Part shown: positions 1 to 8,274 of the stretch, one piece after another
Layout of the letters: every line of letters starts with the position of its first letter
Position numbering within the stretch: position 1 is the first letter of the stretch
Assembly (NCBI GenBank): GCA_024276895.1
Contig: JAJRWG010000112.1
Location: 1 to 39,533 of the forward strand
Direction: 5' to 3'
Length of the DNA stretch: 39,533 nucleotides
Source: Bacteroidota bacterium
Lineage (GTDB): Bacteria > Bacteroidota > Bacteroidia > Bacteroidales > F082
Made by a program: the position numbers and the translations under genes
The notes under the pieces: generated by a model
Seen by the model: the letters and a program-made list of their open reading frames with translations, nothing else
Told to the model about the DNA's origin: nothing
Database searches by the model: none

Positions 1-137
1 AAACCGTTGAAGCTTTTAATGATGTTCACATTGCTCAGGTCCTCACCTACTTAAGATTGGGCAATTACAAACTTGGTTCGCTTTTTAATTTCCAAACCAC
101 AATACTTAAAAACGGAATAAAAAGAATAAAAAACTGA
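1..137 (+). CDS. GxxExxY-family protein, C-terminal fragment (partial at window start)
   Basis: Reading from base 3 gives 44 residues before a TGA at 135-137. The fragment contains VHIAQVLTYLRLGNYKLG followed by LFNFQT and LKNGIKRIKN. This is the typical end of GxxExxY proteins, a PD-(D/E)XK nuclease-like family common in Bacteroidota, where a 'H-x-AQ-x-LTYL-x-L' helix precedes 'G-LINF' and 'KDGI-R'. The start and the catalytic part lie outside the window. The family has no firmly established role. The identification rests on the C-terminal pattern only. One residue departs from the usual pattern (GSLFNF rather than GLLINF). Confidence 0.8.
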   Translation, partial: TVEAFNDVHIAQVLTYLRLGNYKLGSLFNFQTTILKNGIKRIKN

Positions 138-242
138 AGTCTGCACATCCAAATAAAATTCAGCCCCCTGATCAGAAACCGGAAAACACCTCAACAGGTA
201 CAACATCCTGAACAATGAAAACCACAGCCTTTCGTTTTTATT

Positions 243-250
243 TAATTTTG
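243..250 (+). promoter_or_regulatory. Putative Bacteroidota -7 box before the TPR gene
   Basis: TAATTTTG matches the TAnnTTTG consensus of the Bacteroidota primary sigma factor. It lies only 8 bases before the first of three consecutive ATG codons, so the transcript would be almost leaderless or start at the later ATGs. No clear -33 TTG is seen at the right distance. Confidence 0.35.
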
Positions 251-257
251 CCACACA

Positions 258-2279
258 ATGATGATGCAGCATACCACTTCCCGGAGGGGCCGGCTGATCC
301 TGTCCGTCCTGGTTTTATTTTTTTCACTCCATGTGTCCGGACAAATCAACTACGAGCATTTTCTCCGGGCAGGACAGCTTGATCTTCAGAAAGAAGATTA
401 CCTCTCGGCAGTAAAAAAATTCAATATTGCCATCAGTTCAAGGCCGGACGGCTTTGAGGCTTATTTTCTGCGCGGCATTGCCAAGTTCAGCCTGGGTGAT
501 TTTCACGGTGCGAGAAACGATTTCTCGAAAACCATCGGCATGCACCCGCTTTACGTCAGGGCTTACCTTTACCGGGGCATCTCCAACGAAAGACTTTACG
601 ATTATCCGCATGCCATCAGCGACTTCGACAAAGCCCTCGAACTGGACCCTTTCAATCCCGAGGTCTTTATTTCAAGGGGCGATACCAAACTGCAGATCCA
701 GGATTTTTACGGTGCCGTTGCCGACTATTCTTCCGCCATCGAACTGGATCCCAATGCGGAACGCGCCTGGCTCAACCGTGGCATCAGCCATCATTTTTTA
801 GATGACAACGAAGCCGCCCTCAAAGACATCGACCAGGCCATCTACCTCGATTACTTCAATGCCGAAGCCTGGGTCAAGCGCGGGATGATCAAGTACGAAA
901 CCGACAGCATGAAGTCGGCACTTGCCGATTTTAACCATGCGCTGACACTCAGTGATGACAACCCTTTCATTTATTTTCAGCGGGGACTGACCTTCCTTAA
1001 ATTATCGGATACCCTGGCAGCCCTGAAAGACTACGACAAAGTAATTGAAATGGAACCCGACAACGCCCTCACCTACTACAACCGGGCCCTGGTAAAATCC
1101 ATGCAAAAAGATTACGAAGGCGCCCTGGCCGATTACAATGCCGTGGTGCAGATCAACCCCAGGAATATTTACGGGCGGTTTAACCGCGGGATGCTTTACT
1201 ACGAAATGAAAAACTGGGATGCCGCCGAGGCGGATTTGAGTACGGCCATCGAGATTTTCCCAGATTTTGTCGGTGCCTGGATTAACAGGGCGGCAGTGCG
1301 TCAGCAAAAGGGTGACAACAAAGGTGCTTACCGCGATCAGCAGCAGGCCCGGAAGATCATCGCTGTGCTCAATTCCGACAGCAAAAGTCCCGAAGTGCTT
1401 TACCGCCGCTACCAGGACTCGGTGTACTTCAGCAAGGTCATCGAGTTTGAAGCCGATTTCGTAAGCGGAAACATCAAAAAAGGACGTGTACAGTTTCAGC
1501 GGGTTTCCATCGAGCCCAAGCCCAATTTCTTCCTCATCCATGCCTTCCCCCTACCCGACTCCCTGGAAGAAGAGTACGCAAAGTACGAATACCTTGACCA
1601 GAACATTTCGCAATTCAATGCCGGCAACGCACTGGGTATCAAATTTGTTTTCACCACACACGAATGGCCGGTCAGGCAGGAACAGGTCTTGAAAAAGATA
1701 CGCGAGATTGACAGCACGGTATTGATGATCGGACACGACACGGCGGGCGCTTACTTTATGAAAGGGGTCATCAACACAATGCTCCACAATTATGCCGAAG
1801 CCATCAGGGCATACGACAAGGCCATCGAAAAAGACCCTGAAATCTCGTATGCTTACCTGAACCGGGGCACAACCAGCTACGAGCTGGCCGAGATGGTTTA
1901 CTCCGAACAGCAGTACGCCAGTTCCATCACTATCAGCAGCAGTATACCGGGCAAACAACAACTGCCCAAACTCAGGCCTCCCGACCACAAAAACACCCTT
2001 TACGATTACGACAGGGTGATCCGCATGAACCCCGGGCTGGCTTTTGTTTACTACAACAGGGCCAATGTAAAGCTTAGCCTTCAACAGTTCCAAAGGGCCA
2101 TCGACGATTATTCAAAGGCCATTAAGCTGGAACCCGAAATGGCCGAAGCTTACTACAACAGGGCGCTCACCCTGCTTTTCCTGAAAGAAAACAAGCTGGC
2201 CTGCAAAGACCTCAGCAAAGCCGGCGAACTGGGCATCGCCGAAGCCTACAATGTCATCAAACGGTTTTGTAACAAGTGA
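258..2279 (+). CDS. Secreted tetratricopeptide-repeat protein
   Basis: A 673-residue protein with an N-terminal signal peptide (hydrophobic segment at about residues 12-27, probable cleavage after VSG), so it is exported. Almost all of the rest is TPR repeats with the classic pattern of A at position 8, G at 8/9, Y/F at 11 and P at 32, for example YFQRGLTFLKLSDTLAAL and YYNRALVKSMQKDYEGAL. About ten repeats fill residues 30-360, a non-repeat insertion of about 130 residues follows (360-490), and about four more repeats reach the C-terminus. TPR solenoids are protein-interaction scaffolds; no enzymatic motif is seen. Three ATG codons in a row (258, 261, 264) leave the exact start open. Its partner and role cannot be read from the sequence; the neighbours are unrelated. 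Confidence 0.88.
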   Translation: MMMQHTTSRRGRLILSVLVLFFSLHVSGQINYEHFLRAGQLDLQKEDYLSAVKKFNIAISSRPDGFEAYFLRGIAKFSLGDFHGARNDFSKTIGMHPLYVRAYLYRGISNERLYDYPHAISDFDKALELDPFNPEVFISRGDTKLQIQDFYGAVADYSSAIELDPNAERAWLNRGISHHFLDDNEAALKDIDQAIYLDYFNAEAWVKRGMIKYETDSMKSALADFNHALTLSDDNPFIYFQRGLTFLKLSDTLAALKDYDKVIEMEPDNALTYYNRALVKSMQKDYEGALADYNAVVQINPRNIYGRFNRGMLYYEMKNWDAAEADLSTAIEIFPDFVGAWINRAAVRQQKGDNKGAYRDQQQARKIIAVLNSDSKSPEVLYRRYQDSVYFSKVIEFEADFVSGNIKKGRVQFQRVSIEPKPNFFLIHAFPLPDSLEEEYAKYEYLDQNISQFNAGNALGIKFVFTTHEWPVRQEQVLKKIREIDSTVLMIGHDTAGAYFMKGVINTMLHNYAEAIRAYDKAIEKDPEISYAYLNRGTTSYELAEMVYSEQQYASSITISSSIPGKQQLPKLRPPDHKNTLYDYDRVIRMNPGLAFVYYNRANVKLSLQQFQRAIDDYSKAIKLEPEMAEAYYNRALTLLFLKENKLACKDLSKAGELGIAEAYNVIKRFCNK

Positions 2280-2287
2280 CCGGAGCC

Positions 2288-2376
2288 GGAAGCTGGAAGC
2301 TGGAAGTTCAGTCGTCAGACCACTGGAGAAAGATTGTACAGTGCAGAAGAATTAAGCAACAGTGGTCAGACGACTG
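2288..2376. repeat. Degenerate heptamer repeats containing a 17-bp inverted repeat
   Basis: Immediately after the TPR gene stop, the sequence reads as 7-base units: two GGAAGCT, then GGAAGTT, CAGTCGT, CAGACCA, CTGGAGA. Positions 2309-2325 (CAGTCGTCAGACCACTG) and 2360-2376 (CAGTGGTCAGACGACTG) are inverted copies with one mismatch, separated by 34 bases. They could fold into a long hairpin. There is no T-tract after it, so it is not a standard intrinsic terminator. The units resemble the heptamers at 31770, 33402 and 39516. Confidence 0.6.
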
Positions 2377-2433
2377 AAGACCCGTCTCCTTCGGAATCCG
2401 GGCAGGCTGCTGACTGCCAAGCCACACACCCGC

Positions 2434-2991
2434 TCAATAGTTATAGCCTCCGTAATCCTCTTCCACTTCCACGCCCAGTCCGTTAACCATGCGGTTTACA
2501 AAATTGAAATATGCAATCACCAGGGTTGCATCGTGGATGGCCGTGTCAGAAAAACCGGCATTTTTCAGTTCGTCAACAACTTTTTCAAGCATTGCCGACG
2601 AAGGTTCGCGGGTAAGCAGTACGGCATAGGCACAAAGCAACCGGTCTGCTTTATCCAGTCCCGCATTTTCGTAACCGGCCCAAAGGGACTGTAAACGCTT
2701 TTCATCTTTCCAGTAAAAATGCAGGGCGGCGCTGTGGTGGAGACGGCAGTATTCGCAGTTGTTCGTTACCGAAACCACCACCCCAAGCATTTCGCGCTGT
2801 ACACGTTTCAGCGGCGATCTTTTAAACATGATGGTCATGTAAAAATCCATGTGGCTGCGCAGGGCCTCAGGGTTGAGGCTGTGTATTTTATGCACCTCTG
2901 CTATTTTCCCGCGCGAGGCAATGAGGCCCTCGTAGATTTCTTTCAGTTTCCCTGTAGCTTCGGCTGGAGAGATGGTTTTGATGCGTGTCAT
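2434..2991 (-). CDS. Peroxidase-related / carboxymuconolactone decarboxylase (AhpD-like) family protein
   Basis: A 185-residue protein of the AhpD-like fold. The hallmark motif is NNCEYCRLHHSAAL, giving C79, C82 and H86: the CxxC...H redox site that AhpD-type proteins use for peroxide or thiol chemistry. Sequence further on (DRLLCAYAVLLTREPS, AILVIAYFNFVNRMVNGLG-like) matches the 'uncharacterized peroxidase-related enzyme' subgroup. The start at 2991 is chosen because AGGAAAAA precedes that ATG directly; an in-frame ATG 33 bases further upstream would add a non-conserved leader. The protein is cytoplasmic. The physiological substrate is unknown. It is convergent with the TPR gene and divergent from the FtsB/DivIC-like gene. 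Confidence 0.85.
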   Translation of the reverse strand: MTRIKTISPAEATGKLKEIYEGLIASRGKIAEVHKIHSLNPEALRSHMDFYMTIMFKRSPLKRVQREMLGVVVSVTNNCEYCRLHHSAALHFYWKDEKRLQSLWAGYENAGLDKADRLLCAYAVLLTREPSSAMLEKVVDELKNAGFSDTAIHDATLVIAYFNFVNRMVNGLGVEVEEDYGGYNY

Positions 2992-3203
2992 TTTTTCCTG
3001 ATTTAAAGTCTGTAAAGTTAGCAAAAACGCCTGGATGACCGTGAGCGGCAGATTGGAAGTTCAACGATTCATCCGGTGAACCAGGTTTAGAGACTGTTTA
3101 AAATTCATCCTTCAGTCCGTCAGGTTTCCGGCAAATGTGCAGTGTTAACAATCACGCGTGTAAAAAAAATAAAGTGTGCTGGCCGGATCAGCCGGTCAAA
3201 GTG

Positions 3204-3211
3204 TATCTTTG
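3204..3211 (+). promoter_or_regulatory. Putative -7 box before the FtsB/DivIC-like gene
   Basis: TATCTTTG fits TAnnTTTG and lies 20 bases before the chosen ATG at 3232. This also argues against the upstream start at 3142. No clear -33 box is visible. Confidence 0.4.
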
Positions 3212-3231
3212 AACATTCTTATAAACGACTG

Positions 3232-3519
3232 ATGTTTTTTAAAAAATATATCCACAACCGGTACTTTTACACCGGACTGGCTTTTATTGTCTGGATGCTG
3301 TTCTTCGACCAGGAAAACATCATCGAACAAATCAGACTCAGCCGTCACCTGGACGAGCTTGAAAGGCAAAAAAGCTTTTATCAGGAAGAGATCACCAACA
3401 ATAAGGAAACCATTTATCTTTTGGAGCACGACACCCTCCGCCTGGAACAATATGCGCGTGAGAAATATTTTATGAAAAAGGACGGCGAGGATGTTTTTGT
3501 GTTGGTGCCAGGTGACTGA
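3232..3519 (+). CDS. FtsB/DivIC-family septum formation initiator
   Basis: A 95-residue bitopic membrane protein: a short basic N-terminus (MFFKKYIHNRY), one membrane segment at about residues 13-28 (TGLAFIVWMLFFD), then a coiled coil (ELERQKSFYQEEITNNKE) and the family's C-terminal 'LEQYAREKYFMKKDGEDVFVL' type ending, which in DivIC/FtsB reads 'E..AREKY.MK...E.vf'. These proteins join the divisome with FtsL and FtsQ and help switch on septal peptidoglycan synthesis. The start at 3232 is preferred over 3142 because the extra 30 residues are not family-like and because a -7 box lies inside that extension. Length is normal for the family in Bacteroidota. Confidence 0.85.
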   Translation: MFFKKYIHNRYFYTGLAFIVWMLFFDQENIIEQIRLSRHLDELERQKSFYQEEITNNKETIYLLEHDTLRLEQYAREKYFMKKDGEDVFVLVPGD

Positions 3520-3849
3520 TCCGATAGCATTTCTTGTTCAGCTTTGCCCTTTCCCGAATGAATAATTTGTCCTTTGGAGAGGTTTAATCAAGTGCTTTTT
3601 TGTTAAATTAGGTTAATTTCCCGGCACGCCGGTAAGACAATGCAACTTTTTTCGGAAATTCATGTCTGCTAATGGTAGAGGAAAACATTCACCAAAGTGA
3701 AGAATTAAATGTTCTGCCGGAATGAACTCAGGGGTGGATAGAAAATCTTCCTGTTTTTTTGTCAAAAACGGATTTTTGTCTGCAATTGTATTATATTTGT
3801 GGGCTGAAATTGAAAATAATAAACCAATTGTCAAATTAAACTTTTTATC
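3520..3849. other. Intergenic region upstream of the T9SS cargo pair
   Basis: There are 330 bases without a convincing gene. It holds a short GC palindrome (CCGGCACGCCGG, about 3621-3632), an AT-rich stretch and a -7 box near its 3' end. A short open frame on the minus strand has no recognisable protein features. Confidence 0.5.
3792..3799 (+). promoter_or_regulatory. Putative -7 box before the first T9SS cargo gene
   Basis: TATATTTG matches TAnnTTTG, 51 bases before the ATG at 3850. A TTTG at 3775-3778 is present but only 13 bases away, closer than the usual spacing. The assignment therefore rests on the -7 element. Confidence 0.4.
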
Positions 3850-5868
3850 ATGAAAAAAATCCTACTTATTGTTTTGGCCCTCGGGTTTGGTTACGCAACC
3901 ATTGCCCAACAGGCTTATCGCTTCAAGACCGGCATCAAGGAAGTGCAGCGCATTGACGCCCCGGCTATCGGGATAGAACCGGTACAAAGCACAGCAATCG
4001 TTAAAACAAAAACAAATGAAAATTACGTGCTGGCACCGACCGCCGACCGCGACGTGAACATTGTAACCATTGTTGACATCGGCACTTCGGCCAATGCTTA
4101 TGGTTATGGTTACGCAGGCGGCCAGAAATCGCTGGTTTGGGCCGATCCCGACATGAACACCGTAACCAACTTTCACCGCATGGGCGGCGCCCTCGACGTG
4201 GGAGGTTACTCCGGTGACCTGGGATACGACATCTCCACCGATGGAGGTACCACCTGGACAAACATGATTGAGTTGTACGTTGCTACCGATAACGGTGGCG
4301 GACAGTACTACTACGATGCCGCCCGTTATCCCAATCACGGACTGTACAACCCGGAAGGCAGCACCGATCCCAACGACGCTTACGTTGTATTCTTCGCGCC
4401 CAACCTCGACGGCTCGAACTCTGACAGCGATGCCGGCTGGGGCGGATACAGCTACGGCGTGGCCAACATTGGCGACACATCCATCCACACCAAAAACCTG
4501 AAGTCAACCCACGGTGATTACTACCAGTACATTCCCGATGCATTCGACATCACCTCAACGGGTGAAGTATGGGTCGTTGACCAAAATCAGGACTGGACGG
4601 GCGGAGGCCTGGTTTACCTGGAGCAAATGATCATCAATCGCGGAACCTGGAACGGCAGTGATTTTGAGTACGACGAAAGCCTGTTGGACTGCCCTGTTCA
4701 GCCCGACCTGGTACGTCCGGTTAACACAAAAGTAGCCTTCGGCCCCGACGGCATGACCGGTTACATTGTTATTCTGAGCGATGACGGCTCGGCCGAGCAG
4801 CAAAGCGGTTTTGTAAACCTTTACCCCATCTACTGGAAAACCACCGACGGAGGTGAAAACTGGGACGGTCCCAATTTCATCCAGCTTGACGGCGCCGACG
4901 GCCTTGGCGGAATTGTTTACCACCACCTGACCGATGAGCAGATTGCCGAATTGTTTGAGCCTCCGGTACCGGCTCGCGAAGACATTTCCTATACGACTGC
5001 TTTTGATCACGACATTGTGGTTGATGCCTGGGGCAACGTGCATATCGCCGTTGTTATTGCTCCCACGGGCGCAGATCCTTACAGCATCATTACCGCTGAA
5101 GGTTTCACTGCTGCTGTTGATATTTTCACCAAAAACGGCGGTCAAAGCTGGGAAGTTGAAGAAATGGGACGCCCCAGGACTTTCCGTGGCAATTTTGGAG
5201 ACTTAAGCGAAGACAACCGCATCCAGATCACGACCAACCCTGCTGCTGACAAAATCTTCATCTCCTGGCTCGACACCGACCTGGAAGACGAAGTTGACAA
5301 TAACCGTCCCAATATCTGGATACGCGGTTTTGATCCGATTACGTACCTGAAAACGATTGGCTCACCGGTAGAAGACGGCCCGACTAACGTGACTTTGTTC
5401 TCCGAAGGTATGTGGCAGGCTTATTTCTTTATTGCTGCCGCCACTTGTTTCGAGGACAATGGCGTTTACACCATTCCTTTCACTTACGAGGACATGGATC
5501 CCAACGATCCTGCAGCCCAGGTTCAGTTTAAATACATTACAGACTTTACCTTTGACGAGAACGCTGACTTCACCATTCAGGATGTAGGAGACAACTTTGC
5601 CTCAAACAGCATTACAGAGGTTTCGCAGAACTTCCCTAACCCGTTCAGCGGCGAGACTTACGTTACTGTTACACTGAGCGAAGCCAGTAACCTTAACGTG
5701 GATGTGTACACACTGACCGGTCAGAAGGCTTCCAGCAAATCGTACGGTTACCTCACCACAGGTGCCCATACGCTCACTGTTGACGGAAACGATCTGGCTC
5801 CCGGTGTTTATTTCTACACCATCACCGCAGGCGAAAGCACCGTAACACACAAAATGATTGTTGAATAA
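3850..5868 (+). CDS. T9SS type A sorting domain protein with Asp-box (sialidase-like) repeats, paralogue 1
   Basis: A 672-residue secreted protein. It has a Sec signal peptide (MKKILLIVLALGFGYATIAQ), then a large region with Asp-box-like motifs typical of BNR/sialidase-type beta-propellers (STDGGTTWTN, TTDGGENWDG, KNGGQSWEV). The last ~75 residues form a type A T9SS sorting domain: SQNFPNPFSGETYV, then GQKASSKSYG, and an ending GVYFYTITAGESTVTHKMIVE-like strand pattern. The C-terminal domain sends the protein through the type IX secretion system to the cell surface, where it is normally cleaved off. No glycosidase catalytic set could be confirmed, so an enzymatic role is not claimed. The next gene downstream is a close paralogue with near-identical central blocks. 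A terminator follows directly. Confidence 0.88.
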   Translation: MKKILLIVLALGFGYATIAQQAYRFKTGIKEVQRIDAPAIGIEPVQSTAIVKTKTNENYVLAPTADRDVNIVTIVDIGTSANAYGYGYAGGQKSLVWADPDMNTVTNFHRMGGALDVGGYSGDLGYDISTDGGTTWTNMIELYVATDNGGGQYYYDAARYPNHGLYNPEGSTDPNDAYVVFFAPNLDGSNSDSDAGWGGYSYGVANIGDTSIHTKNLKSTHGDYYQYIPDAFDITSTGEVWVVDQNQDWTGGGLVYLEQMIINRGTWNGSDFEYDESLLDCPVQPDLVRPVNTKVAFGPDGMTGYIVILSDDGSAEQQSGFVNLYPIYWKTTDGGENWDGPNFIQLDGADGLGGIVYHHLTDEQIAELFEPPVPAREDISYTTAFDHDIVVDAWGNVHIAVVIAPTGADPYSIITAEGFTAAVDIFTKNGGQSWEVEEMGRPRTFRGNFGDLSEDNRIQITTNPAADKIFISWLDTDLEDEVDNNRPNIWIRGFDPITYLKTIGSPVEDGPTNVTLFSEGMWQAYFFIAAATCFEDNGVYTIPFTYEDMDPNDPAAQVQFKYITDFTFDENADFTIQDVGDNFASNSITEVSQNFPNPFSGETYVTVTLSEASNLNVDVYTLTGQKASSKSYGYLTTGAHTLTVDGNDLAPGVYFYTITAGESTVTHKMIVE

Positions 5869-5887
5869 ACGATTCCATTTGAACCAA

Positions 5888-5921
5888 AAATGCTGATCCG
5901 TTGCGGGTCAGCATTTTTTTT
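5888..5921 (+). terminator. Intrinsic terminator after T9SS cargo gene 1
   Basis: AATGCTGATCC and GGGTCAGCATT form an 11-bp stem (one G-T pair) around a short loop, followed by eight T. It lies 20 bases after the stop codon, so the two paralogues are transcribed separately. Confidence 0.9.
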
Positions 5922-6021
5922 GTGCCCGTTAGTTTGTATTTTGATGTACCGGTTTATTGCTGTCGGTATTGCGGATTTGCCGGGGGAACTGCCGGATTGG
6001 AATATTTCTGTTTATGCCGGA

Positions 6022-6053
6022 TTTGGTAAAACAAAATTTTTTGCTTATTTTTG
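6022..6053 (+). promoter_or_regulatory. Bacteroidota promoter before T9SS cargo gene 2
   Basis: TTTG at 6022-6025 and TATTTTTG at 6046-6053 are separated by 20 bases, matching the Bacteroidota -33/-7 arrangement. The ATG at 6104 lies 50 bases downstream. Together with the terminator at 5888 this supports independent transcription and the internal start chosen for the gene. Confidence 0.6.
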
Positions 6054-6103
6054 GAAGCACGTTTTCAGCCTGTTTCGATCAAATATTCATTAAAAAAAGC
6101 GTT

Positions 6104-8104
6104 ATGAAAAAAATTACACTTCTTTTACTGGCAATTGGTATTAGTCTTCTGACTTTTTCACAGTCGTCAGTCCAGTTTAAAATCGACACCCGGGAAAAAA
6201 CAGCGATACACGATCCACTGATCGGGATTGAGCCGTTGAACCACGCCTCTGTACTGAGGGCAAAATCCGAGAAGCAAATGTTTACACCACCTGCCGACAG
6301 GGATGTAAACATCGTTACCATCGTCGACATCGGCACTTCTGCCAACCCGTACGGTTACGGTTACGCCGGAGGCCAGCGCTCGCTGGTTTGGGCCGACCAG
6401 ACCATGAACACGGTGACCAACTTCCACCGCATGGGCGGCGCCCTTGACCCGGGCGGCTACTCGGGTGATTACGGTTACGACATTTCAACCGACGGCGGCA
6501 TCAACTGGGAAAACATGGTTGAGGTGTACATCGCCACCGAAAACGAAGGTGGCACCTATTATAAAGATGCTGCCCGTTATCCAAACCACGCGGTATACAA
6601 CCCGAGCGGAAGCGACAATCCCGATGACGCTTACGTGGTATTCTTCGGCCCCAACCTCTGGGGAGCAAACGATATCTGGGGCGGTTACAGCTTCGGCGTG
6701 GCCAGCATCGGCGATACTTCTTACCACACCAAAAACATCTGGGTTGCTGACGATGAGTATTTTTACGGCGTACCCGACGGTTACGATTTTACCACGCAGG
6801 GAATGTCCATCGTCATTGACGACAACTACGATCTGGTAAACCAGGAATACCAGCAAAACCTCATTGTTACCAAAGGTTTTTGGAACAGCGGCCTGCAGGA
6901 CTTTGAGTATGATAAAGAACTGCTGGATGCAACGGTAGTTGACGATCTTGGATTCACCGTTGACGAGAAGGTGGCCTTTGGCCCTGACGGCATGACCGGT
7001 TACATCACTGTTCTTGCCAACAATGGTGATGCCGAAGAACAAAGCGGTTTCCAGAATCTTTATCCCATTTACTGGAAGACCACCGACGGCGGTGAAAACT
7101 GGGACGGCCCTTTCTTTATCCAGCTGGATGGTGCTGACGGCCTGGGAGGCATTGTTTACCACCACCTGACCGATGAGCAGATCGCCGAATTGTTTGAACC
7201 GCCCGTACCGGCACGTGAGGACATTTCCTACACCACTGCGTTTGACCACGACATTGCCGTTGACGCGTGGAACAACCTGCACATTGCTGTCGTTATAGGA
7301 CCTACCGGAACAAATCCTTTCAGTATTGTTACGGCTGAAGGATACCTTGGTGCGGTGGACATCTTTACGAAAAACGGCGGGGATAGCTGGGAGGTTGAAG
7401 AAATGGGGCGGCCACGGACTTTCCGCGGCACTTTCGGAAATCTGACCGAGGACAACCGCATCCAGATCACCACCAGCCAGGCAGCCGACAAGATTTTCAT
7501 CTCCTGGCTGGACACCGACCTGGAAGACGAGGCCGACAACAATCGCCCCAACATCTGGGTGCGTGGCTTCCATCCGATTACTTACATCAAAACCCTGGGC
7601 TCACCTGTCGAAGACGGCCCGACCAATGTAACCCTGTTTTCCGAAGGCATGTGGCAGGCCTACATGGGTACCGTGGCAAAATACACCCTCGAACAGGACG
7701 ACAAATACATCCTGCCCTACACTTACGAAGACCTGGACCCCAACGACGACCTGCAGCCGGTGCAGTTCAAATACATCACCGACTTTTCGTTTACCGCTGC
7801 CGACTTTACCCTTGAGGGTATCGGCGACCAAACGGAAACCATCACCAATGCCAGTGTTTCGCAGAACTTCCCCAATCCTTTCAAAACAGAAACTTATGTA
7901 AACATTGGCCTGAACAGGTCGAGCGAACTGGTTGTGGAAGTACACACTTTAATCGGCCAGATGGTTTCAAGCAAAGACTATGGCCTGCTTACTTCGGGTC
8001 AGCACACACTGACAATTGATGGCAGCAAACTTTCGCCGGGCGTGTACTTTTTCACCGTTAAGGCCGGTGATAGTAAGATAACGCGCAAAATGATTGTTGA
8101 GTAA
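6104..8104 (+). CDS. T9SS type A sorting domain protein with Asp-box repeats, paralogue 2
   Basis: A 666-residue secreted protein, a tandem paralogue of the gene at 3850. It starts at ATG 6104 (MKKITLLLLAIGISLLTFSQ, a signal peptide). The open frame extends further upstream to 5957, but that leader contains the promoter and is not signal-like. It shares long blocks with paralogue 1, such as DRDVNIVTIVDIGTSAN, NFHRMGGALD, GGIVYHHLTDEQIAELFEPP and AREDISYTTAFDHDI, and has the same Asp-box motifs (STDGGINWEN, TTDGGENWDG, KNGGDSWEV). The ends differ more: the region just before the sorting domain and the sorting domain itself (SQNFPNPFKTETYV ... SPGVYFFTVKAGDS) are clearly diverged. The protein is expected on the cell surface via T9SS. 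The substrate or ligand is unknown. Confidence 0.88.
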   Translation: MKKITLLLLAIGISLLTFSQSSVQFKIDTREKTAIHDPLIGIEPLNHASVLRAKSEKQMFTPPADRDVNIVTIVDIGTSANPYGYGYAGGQRSLVWADQTMNTVTNFHRMGGALDPGGYSGDYGYDISTDGGINWENMVEVYIATENEGGTYYKDAARYPNHAVYNPSGSDNPDDAYVVFFGPNLWGANDIWGGYSFGVASIGDTSYHTKNIWVADDEYFYGVPDGYDFTTQGMSIVIDDNYDLVNQEYQQNLIVTKGFWNSGLQDFEYDKELLDATVVDDLGFTVDEKVAFGPDGMTGYITVLANNGDAEEQSGFQNLYPIYWKTTDGGENWDGPFFIQLDGADGLGGIVYHHLTDEQIAELFEPPVPAREDISYTTAFDHDIAVDAWNNLHIAVVIGPTGTNPFSIVTAEGYLGAVDIFTKNGGDSWEVEEMGRPRTFRGTFGNLTEDNRIQITTSQAADKIFISWLDTDLEDEADNNRPNIWVRGFHPITYIKTLGSPVEDGPTNVTLFSEGMWQAYMGTVAKYTLEQDDKYILPYTYEDLDPNDDLQPVQFKYITDFSFTAADFTLEGIGDQTETITNASVSQNFPNPFKTETYVNIGLNRSSELVVEVHTLIGQMVSSKDYGLLTSGQHTLTIDGSKLSPGVYFFTVKAGDSKITRKMIVE

Positions 8105-8133
8105 TCAACACAAACACACAAGTTCATTTGATA

Positions 8134-8168
8134 AAGCCGGTCCGTCAGTTAACGGGCCGGCTTTTTTT
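8134..8168 (+). terminator. Intrinsic terminator after T9SS cargo gene 2
   Basis: AAGCCGGTCCGT pairs with ACGGGCCGGCTT (one G-T pair) around a 5-base loop, followed by a T-run. It lies 29 bases after the stop codon. Confidence 0.9.
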
Positions 8169-8216
8169 CGGCAGCTATCAAACCCCTGATCCGTATTCAG
8201 GCAAAACCGGAGAAAC

Positions 8217-8250
8217 AAAAAAAGCCCCCCGGTTGAAAACCGGGGAGCTC
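8217..8250 (-). terminator. Intrinsic terminator of the small exported protein gene
   Basis: Read on the minus strand, GCTCCCCGG and CCGGGGGGC form a GC-rich stem around TTTTCAA, followed by seven T. It ends the minus-strand transcript about 25 bases after the stop codon at 8275. Confidence 0.88.
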
Positions 8251-8274
8251 AAACCAAATTAATTAATGAAAAAG

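Noticed and set aside
51-272. Minus-strand open frame of 73 codons at the window start
   Set aside because: It overlaps the GxxExxY gene end and the start of the TPR gene and has no protein-like features.
3142-3231. Upstream start extending the FtsB/DivIC-like gene by 30 residues
   Set aside because: The extension is not family-like and contains a -7 promoter box.
5957-6103. Upstream start of T9SS cargo gene 2
   Set aside because: The leader overlaps the promoter, and a clean signal peptide begins at the ATG at 6104.
4001-7573. Long antisense open frames across the T9SS genes
   Set aside because: They are shadows of the high third-position GC of the real genes and have no recognisable domains.
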